From: an uncultured Streptococcus sp.
GTDB lineage: Bacteria > Bacillota > Bacilli > Lactobacillales > Streptococcaceae
Length of the DNA: 11,418 bases
Assembly: GCA_934201655.1 (NCBI GenBank)
Contig: CAKPXD010000032.1
Span: 1-11,418 of the forward strand
Direction: 5' to 3'
How positions within the stretch are numbered: the first letter of the stretch is position 1; every line of letters starts with the position of its first letter. The notes under the pieces are model-generated. The model searched no databases. It was not told where the DNA came from and saw nothing but the letters and a program-made list of their open reading frames with translations. The translations under genes and the position numbers were made by a program. This document shows, piece after piece, positions 7,152 through 11,418 of this stretch.

Positions 7152-7757
7152 ATGCTTAAACTTATTGCTATTGTAGGAACTAACTCAAAACGTTCCACAA
7201 ACCGCCAACTGCTTCAATATATGCAGAAACACTTTGCTGATAAAGCAGAAATCGAATTGGTAGAAATTAAAGATCTACCTGTATTTAACAAACCAGCTGA
7301 CAAACAAATCCCAGCTGAAGCTACGGAAATCGCTGCTAAAATCGAAGCCGCTGATGGAGTTATTATCGGTACGCCCGAATACGACCACTCAATCCCAGCT
7401 GTTCTTATGAGCGCTCTTGCTTGGATTTCATATGGTGTATTCCCGCTTTTGAACAAACCTGTCATGATTACAGGTGCTTCATATGGTACACTCGGTTCAT
7501 CACGTGCTCAATTGCAACTTCGTCAAATTTTGAATGCTCCTGAGATTAAAGCAACAGTTCTTCCTGATGAATTCTTACTTTCTCACTCTCTTCAAGCATT
7601 TGATAAGAATGGTGACTTGGTAGATCTTGACGTCATCAAGAAATTGGATGCCATTTTTGATGATTTCCGTATCTTTGTCAAGATTACTGAAAAATTGCGT
7701 AACGCACAAGAGCTTCTTCGCAAAGATGCTGAAGAATTTGATTGGGAAAACTTGTAA
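7152..7757 (+). CDS. NADPH-dependent FMN reductase family protein (short)
   Basis: A 201-residue flavodoxin-like protein of the NADPH-dependent FMN reductase / chromate-quinone reductase family (FMN_red), predicted cytosolic. The FMN phosphate loop is GTNSKRSTNR (9-18) and the isoalloxazine-contact segment is TPEYDHSIP (74-82), followed by the helix VLMSALAWIS; ITGASYGTLGSSRAQ in the central part is the third flavin loop of the fold. The C-terminus is charged and helical (about 165-201). ATG 7152 has an AAGGA site 6 bases upstream; the earlier ATG at 7128 has none. It lies between apbE and a longer relative that shares the whole fold. The electron acceptor cannot be read from sequence; it may hand hydride-derived electrons to the longer partner. 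Confidence 0.9.
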   Translation: MLKLIAIVGTNSKRSTNRQLLQYMQKHFADKAEIELVEIKDLPVFNKPADKQIPAEATEIAAKIEAADGVIIGTPEYDHSIPAVLMSALAWISYGVFPLLNKPVMITGASYGTLGSSRAQLQLRQILNAPEIKATVLPDEFLLSHSLQAFDKNGDLVDLDVIKKLDAIFDDFRIFVKITEKLRNAQELLRKDAEEFDWENL

Positions 7758-7774
7758 GATAGGAGATCGAAAGA

Positions 7775-9013
7775 ATGAAATTTGTTGGACTTGTAGGATC
7801 AAACTACGATCAATCATATAACCGCAAACTCTTGGAGTTCATCCGCCGTCAGTTTAAATTTAAATTTGAACTAGAAGTTTTGGAAATCGATGAAGTTCCA
7901 ATGTTTAACCAAGACGAAAAATGGGACGAGAGCTTCCAGTTGCGCCTTCTTTACAACAAAATTACTCGAGCTGATGGTGTGATTATTGCTACTCCAGAGC
8001 ACAACCACACTATTTCTGCTTCACTTAAGTCAGTCCTTGAATGGCTTTCATACGAAGTTCATCCATTTGAAAACAAACCAGTTATGATTGTGGGTGCTTC
8101 ATACTACGATCAAGGAACTTCACGTGCTCAAGTTCACCTTCGTAAAATTCTTGATGCGCCAGGAGTAAATGCCTACACATTACCAGGTAATGAGTTCCTT
8201 CTTGGAAAAGCCAAAGAAGCTTTTGATGCAAAAGGAAATATTATTAACGAAGGAACTGTTAAATTCCTTGAAACTTGCTTAGATAACTTTGTCAAATACG
8301 TAGGAGTCGTTTCTAATTTGAAAAAACCAAAACCAATTGAACCAGAAGACTTGGATTGTGGAAAACCAATTGCCACAACTATTACAGAAGTTGACCCTGA
8401 TGATCCAGAATGGGTAGAAAAAGTTGCAGAAATTACAGGTGCTGTTTCAGGTGATACATACGTTAAACTTGACCATGGTATCCTTACAGTTAACCAAATT
8501 GATATGTTCTTGAAAGCTATGCCTTTTGAATTGACATATGCTGACGATAACAACCAATTCCTATACTACAACAACGCTCATCAAGATCCAGAAACAATGT
8601 TTGCGAAACGTGTACCACCTCAATCTGGTAGCCGTATGTCAACAGTTCACGGATCACTTCCACCTGCACGTATGAAAAACGTTGAGTGGGTTATTGGTAC
8701 GCTTCGCAATGGCAACCAAGAATACGTACGTACAATTGTTCCTGGTTCACCTGCAGGTGTTATCAATACTCACAACTACCAAGCTATGTACTATCCTGAT
8801 GGATCATATGCAGGTATCAATGAAATCGTCTTTAACTTCCAACCATGGCTTGACTGGTACTTAAAAGAAACTGGTCAACGTTTGGTAGGCGGTAGCGGAC
8901 CTTTTGCTCCAGCTGCTGGTGGTCATGGCGACGCTGATGCTACTTCAGGCGCTTCTGACTCAGCTAATGGCGGCCATGGAGATGCAGACGCTACTTCAGG
9001 CGCAAGTAACTAA
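7775..9013 (+). CDS. FMN reductase-PAS fusion with two C-terminal flavinylation motifs
   Basis: A 412-residue, three-part cytosolic protein. Residues 1 to about 180 form an FMN_red flavodoxin-like domain (GSNYDQSYNR 8-17; TPEHNHTIS 73-81), paralogous to the gene just upstream. After an acidic, proline-rich linker (about 185-232), residues 233-356 resemble the PAS domain found in DUF438-type proteins (ILTVNQIDMFLKAMPFELTY..., then LPPARMKNVEWVIGTLRNG). The tail (about 372-412) is Gly/Ala/Asp/Ser-rich and holds GGHGDADATSGAS twice (382-394, 399-411). Each copy contains D-A-T-S-G-A-S, a fit to the ApbE flavin-attachment motif, making Ser394 and Ser411 the predicted FMN acceptors. The ribosome binding site is AGGAG at 7761-7765; the gap to the previous gene is 17 bases. 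The sequence supports an electron-transfer role; the final acceptor is unknown. Confidence 0.88.
   Translation: MKFVGLVGSNYDQSYNRKLLEFIRRQFKFKFELEVLEIDEVPMFNQDEKWDESFQLRLLYNKITRADGVIIATPEHNHTISASLKSVLEWLSYEVHPFENKPVMIVGASYYDQGTSRAQVHLRKILDAPGVNAYTLPGNEFLLGKAKEAFDAKGNIINEGTVKFLETCLDNFVKYVGVVSNLKKPKPIEPEDLDCGKPIATTITEVDPDDPEWVEKVAEITGAVSGDTYVKLDHGILTVNQIDMFLKAMPFELTYADDNNQFLYYNNAHQDPETMFAKRVPPQSGSRMSTVHGSLPPARMKNVEWVIGTLRNGNQEYVRTIVPGSPAGVINTHNYQAMYYPDGSYAGINEIVFNFQPWLDWYLKETGQRLVGGSGPFAPAAGGHGDADATSGASDSANGGHGDADATSGASN
8918..9007 (+). repeat. Tandem 39-base coding repeat of candidate flavinylation sites
   Basis: Two 39-base units (8918-8956 and 8969-9007), 51 bases apart start to start, both encode GGHGDADATSGAS; a four-residue spacer (DSAN) separates them. 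Eight of the 13 codons differ between the copies and every difference is synonymous, including TCT versus AGT for the final Ser. This is an old duplication held by selection on the peptide, not a recent slippage repeat. The second unit ends one residue before the stop codon. Confidence 0.9.
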
Positions 9014-9021
9014 TAACTAAC

Positions 9022-9050
9022 AAAAAGGAACCCAAAATGGTTCCTTTTTT
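9022..9050. terminator. Rho-independent terminator after the flavin operon
   Basis: AAAAAGGAACC (9022-9032) pairs perfectly with GGTTCCTTTTT (9039-9049) around a 6-base loop, with a run of six T at 9045-9050. On the minus strand the same stem ends in TTTTTG, so it can also stop the DUF896/glyS transcript. It starts 9 bases after the stop codon of the fusion gene. Confidence 0.92.
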
Positions 9051-9060
9051 ATAATAGAAA

Positions 9061-9092
9061 TCTCGGTTCGTACACACAAACCGAGAATTTTT
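9061..9092. terminator. Second hairpin terminator between convergent operons
   Basis: TCTCGGTT (9061-9068) pairs with AACCGAGA (9079-9086) around a 10-base loop, followed on the plus strand by ATTTTTTATTT. It lies between the first terminator and the stop of the DUF896 gene at 9096. The T run is on the plus-strand side, so it mainly backs up plus-strand termination; on the minus strand it would lead straight into the stem at 9022-9050. Confidence 0.8.
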
Positions 9093-9095
9093 TAT

Positions 9096-9353
9096 TTATG
9101 AATTCGGATCATCAAGACTACGGCCGTGTAAACCTTTTTCGCGTTGTACTTGACGAAGTTTTTCAGGAGTCACATCATTACCATCTTCATCGACGATTTT
9201 GATTCCTTCAACGTGATGACGAACTGAACGACGATAGCCTTCGATGTATTCTTCACGAAGTTTGGCTTGTTCTACTTTTTCTTCCGCAGTCAAACCTTCT
9301 GTTTTTTTCTTTTTAGCAAGTTCATTAATACGAGCGATTTTTTCTGGTGTCAT
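9096..9353 (-). CDS. DUF896 (UPF0291/YnzC-like) small protein
   Basis: An 85-residue, highly charged cytosolic protein of the DUF896 family, whose function is not established. The N-terminal half is predicted as two antiparallel helices ([12 protein letters not shown] and [20 protein letters not shown]) linked by a short turn, the YnzC-type helical hairpin. The C-terminal half carries [26 protein letters not shown], typical of the family, then a polar end. A strong GGAGG site six to seven bases before ATG 9353 fixes the start. It follows glyS with 29 bases between and no terminator, so it is likely co-transcribed with glyS. Association with glyS is what I remember for related streptococci; it does not by itself give a function. 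Confidence 0.9.
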   Translation of the reverse strand: MTPEKIARINELAKKKKTEGLTAEEKVEQAKLREEYIEGYRRSVRHHVEGIKIVDEDGNDVTPEKLRQVQREKGLHGRSLDDPNS

Positions 9354-9382
9354 ATTTGGACCTCCGATCTATTTTTCAATTA

Positions 9383-11418
9383 CTATTTTGTATTAAGAAG
9401 GTTAAAAGCAGCCACTGTTTTTGCTTTATTGACAAGTTCAGCTAGAATAGCCAAACGATTATTCTTAACATCAATATCCTCTGCCATAACCATGGTATTG
9501 TCAAAGAATGCATCAATAACTGGACTAAGAGCAAATAGTTGTGTTAATTTATCGCTTGCTGAACCTTTCAATTCTAGGTTTTCTACCGCTTGAGCTAGTT
9601 CTTTTTCCTGTTCATTTTCAAAGAGACTTACATCAACTTTGACTGAACCTTCTGCCTTTTCTGCTAGGTTAAAGGCACGAGATAATGACTCAACTGATGA
9701 TTTGTAATCTTCAGTTTTCGCAGCTTCTGAAAGAGCTTCTGCTGCTTCAATCATATCAGAGACAACAAAGTTTGAACTTGCGAGAACTGCTTCTTTAATA
9801 TCTTTTGCAGTAGAACCCATCATCTTATCAACACGAGCTTTGATAAAGTTAAGCACTTCTTCTTGGTTATCGTAAGTTAAACTATCAAACGATAAAGCAT
9901 AAAGACTGGCAATCAACTCGTCCATTGGAATATTCCATCCAAAGTCTTCTAAGATTCGAACAATCCCTTGTGTTGCACGACGAAGGGCATAAGGGTCGTT
10001 AGAACCAGATGGAATCAAACCAACAGAGAAGAAAGATAAGAGAGTATCTAATTTATCGGCTAGTGCAAGTATTGCTCCAACTTTAGATTCAGGAAGAGCT
10101 CCGTCTGCTGAGTCTGGAAGGTAGTGTTCACGGATTGCTTGTGCCACTGCAGCATTTTCACCTGCAAGAATCGCATACTTCTCACCCATGATCCCTTGAA
10201 GCTCATCAAATTCACCAACCATACCGGTTAAGAGGTCAAATTTATAAATGGCTGCAGCACGAGCAAGATCAATAGATTCATCAACTGATAGACCAGCTTT
10301 TTCTGCTAGCAGGATAGCAATTTGCCCTGTACGAATCATGTGTTCACGAAGTGATCCAATCTTTTCATGGAAGGTAACGTGTGAAAGTTTAGCAACTAAA
10401 TCTTCAATCTTGAGTTTTTGGTCTTCACGCCAGAAGAATTCTCCATCTTCCAAACGAGCAACCAAAACTTTCTCATTTCCTCGAATGACATTTCCCAAGT
10501 GTTCAGCATTTCCGTTACGAACTGAAATGAAGTTTGGTTTTAGATTTCCTTCAAGATCACGGACAACAAAATAACGTTGATGAGTTTCCATTGAAGTAAC
10601 CAAAACTTCTTCTGGAACTTCTAGGTATTTAGGATCAAAATTCCCCATAAAAGCAGTTGGATATTCAACCAAGTTTAAGACTTCGTTTAAAAGTCCTTCA
10701 TCAATCTGTACTTGAACGCCATGTTCTGCTTCAATTTCCTTAATCTGTTCACGAATCATATTTTCACGTTCAATGCTATCAGCAATGACATAGACTTTAC
10801 GTAAGTCTTCTTCGTAACTATCAGCATGACGGATTTCAACTTCATGACCAAGGAAGCGATGTCCTCGACTCACTCTACCTGAATGAATATCTAAGAAGTC
10901 CATATCAAGCTCTTCATCATCCAAAAGCACTGTCAAAGTGTGGACTGGACGGATATATTCAAAAGTATTGTTTGCCCAGCGCATGCTAACAGGGAAACTT
11001 AAGCTAGCCAAGACTTCTGGAATTCCAGTCAGAACTTCTTCCGCTGGTTTTCCAGCTTCATGCTTAGTTACATAGACGTATTCTTCACCTTTGATTTCAC
11101 GGAATTCAATGTCATCTACAGTCAAGCCTTTTCCACGGACAAAACCTTGTGCTGCTTTAGAGAAATTTTCTTCTGCATCCAAAGCAATTTTCTTAGAGGG
11201 TCCTTTAAAATCTTCAGTCAAATCTGTTTGTTGGTCTGCTAAACCAAGTACACGAACAGCTAAACGACGTGGAGTTGAGAAGGTTTGAATTCCTTCGTAT
11301 GAAAGGCGGTTGTCGTCCAAGAAGACTGCCATTTTTTCACCCAGTTGTTTTTCACTTGGTGTGACAACGTAGGCTGGCAACTCTTCAAGTCCTAGTTCTA
11401 CTAATAAGTTTTTTGTCA
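9383..11418 (-). CDS. glyS: Glycyl-tRNA synthetase beta subunit (first base off the window)
   Basis: GlyS is the large subunit of the bacterial (alpha-beta)2 glycyl-tRNA synthetase; it binds tRNA-Gly while GlyQ carries the aminoacylation site. The frame reaches the right edge as TG ACA AAA AAC, so the A of the ATG is the next base outside; the full protein is 678 residues beginning [19 protein letters not shown]. The TTG codon 13 codons downstream (11378-11380) is not the start, since the upstream residues are the conserved family N-terminus. Recognisable segments are the early [35 protein letters not shown], the [11 protein letters not shown] region near residue 347 and [17 protein letters not shown] near 390-407 (HD-like domain), and a C-terminal helical DALR-type tRNA-binding domain ([18 protein letters not shown]). 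glyQ is expected just beyond the edge. Confidence 0.96.
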   Translation of the reverse strand, partial: TKNLLVELGLEELPAYVVTPSEKQLGEKMAVFLDDNRLSYEGIQTFSTPRRLAVRVLGLADQQTDLTEDFKGPSKKIALDAEENFSKAAQGFVRGKGLTVDDIEFREIKGEEYVYVTKHEAGKPAEEVLTGIPEVLASLSFPVSMRWANNTFEYIRPVHTLTVLLDDEELDMDFLDIHSGRVSRGHRFLGHEVEIRHADSYEEDLRKVYVIADSIERENMIREQIKEIEAEHGVQVQIDEGLLNEVLNLVEYPTAFMGNFDPKYLEVPEEVLVTSMETHQRYFVVRDLEGNLKPNFISVRNGNAEHLGNVIRGNEKVLVARLEDGEFFWREDQKLKIEDLVAKLSHVTFHEKIGSLREHMIRTGQIAILLAEKAGLSVDESIDLARAAAIYKFDLLTGMVGEFDELQGIMGEKYAILAGENAAVAQAIREHYLPDSADGALPESKVGAILALADKLDTLLSFFSVGLIPSGSNDPYALRRATQGIVRILEDFGWNIPMDELIASLYALSFDSLTYDNQEEVLNFIKARVDKMMGSTAKDIKEAVLASSNFVVSDMIEAAEALSEAAKTEDYKSSVESLSRAFNLAEKAEGSVKVDVSLFENEQEKELAQAVENLELKGSASDKLTQLFALSPVIDAFFDNTMVMAEDIDVKNNRLAILAELVNKAKTVAAFNLLNTK

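Noticed and set aside
7470..7482. ITGAS in the short FMN reductase, which resembles the S/T-G-A-S core of a flavinylation site
   Set aside because: The required Asp three residues before the Thr is missing (V-M-I-T-G-A-S), and the segment is the ordinary third flavin loop of the FMN_red fold; the paralogue has IVGAS at the same place.
8870..9010. Gly/His/Asp-rich tail as a metal-binding or secretion-related tail
   Set aside because: Only two His in 41 residues and no export features; the D-A-T-S-G-A-S match and linked apbE explain the repeat better, though metal binding by GGHGD is not excluded.
11378..11380. TTG as the start of glyS
   Set aside because: The frame continues upstream with [13 protein letters not shown], the conserved GlyS N-terminus, lacking only the first base of ATG at the window edge.

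Overview
The window looks like chromosome of a low-GC Firmicute, almost certainly a Streptococcus (mitis/sanguinis-type). Era, YbeY, DgkA, the PavA/FbpA-type Rqc2 protein, the water-forming NADH oxidase and GlyS all read as near-identical to the streptococcal proteins I remember. The ribosome binding sites are AGGAG-like and the promoters extended -10 (TGnTATAAT). I see no tRNA, rRNA, CRISPR or insertion sequence. Almost all of it is ordinary core genome; the exception is one three-gene flavin operon.

Layout. (1) Positions 1-1756, minus strand: ybeY-dgkA-era, an rRNA-maturation/ribosome-assembly operon with a lipid kinase in the middle; era runs off the left edge about 11 codons before its end. 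(2) 1757-1860: a very short divergent region with two back-to-back extended -10 promoters. (3) 1861-4436, plus strand: the rqcH/pavA-type ribosome quality control gene, then a YitT-family membrane protein, closed by a bidirectional terminator. (4) 4500-5879, minus strand: nox. (5) 5880-6197: a roughly 300-base divergent control region in which both the nox promoter and the apbE promoter carry CcpA (cre)-like boxes over the -35/spacer. (6) 6198-9013, plus strand: apbE (FMN transferase), a short NAD(P)H:FMN-reductase-fold protein, and a long relative of it with a PAS-like domain and a Gly/Ala/Asp-rich tail. (7) 9022-9092: two consecutive hairpin terminators. (8) 9096-11418, minus strand: a DUF896 small protein and glyS, whose start codon lacks only its first base at the right edge.

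Main finding. The C-terminal tail of the long flavoprotein (7775-9013) holds a 13-residue repeat, twice, each ending in D-A-T-S-G-A-S. This fits the D-x-x-(S/T)-G-A-(T/S) motif at which ApbE enzymes attach FMN covalently through a phosphoester bond. An apbE gene without any signal peptide is the first gene of the same operon. The repeat copies differ at 8 of 13 codons yet encode the same 13 residues, so the peptide appears to be under selection. I infer a cytosolic electron-transfer protein carrying one non-covalent flavin domain, a PAS-like domain and a flexible tail with up to two covalent FMNs, built by the linked ApbE and co-expressed with a small flavodoxin-like reductase. It lies divergent from the NADH oxidase gene, which suggests joint control of NAD(P)H/flavin redox by carbon supply. 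The motif and gene order are visible; the flavinylation, the electron path and the final acceptor are inferred.
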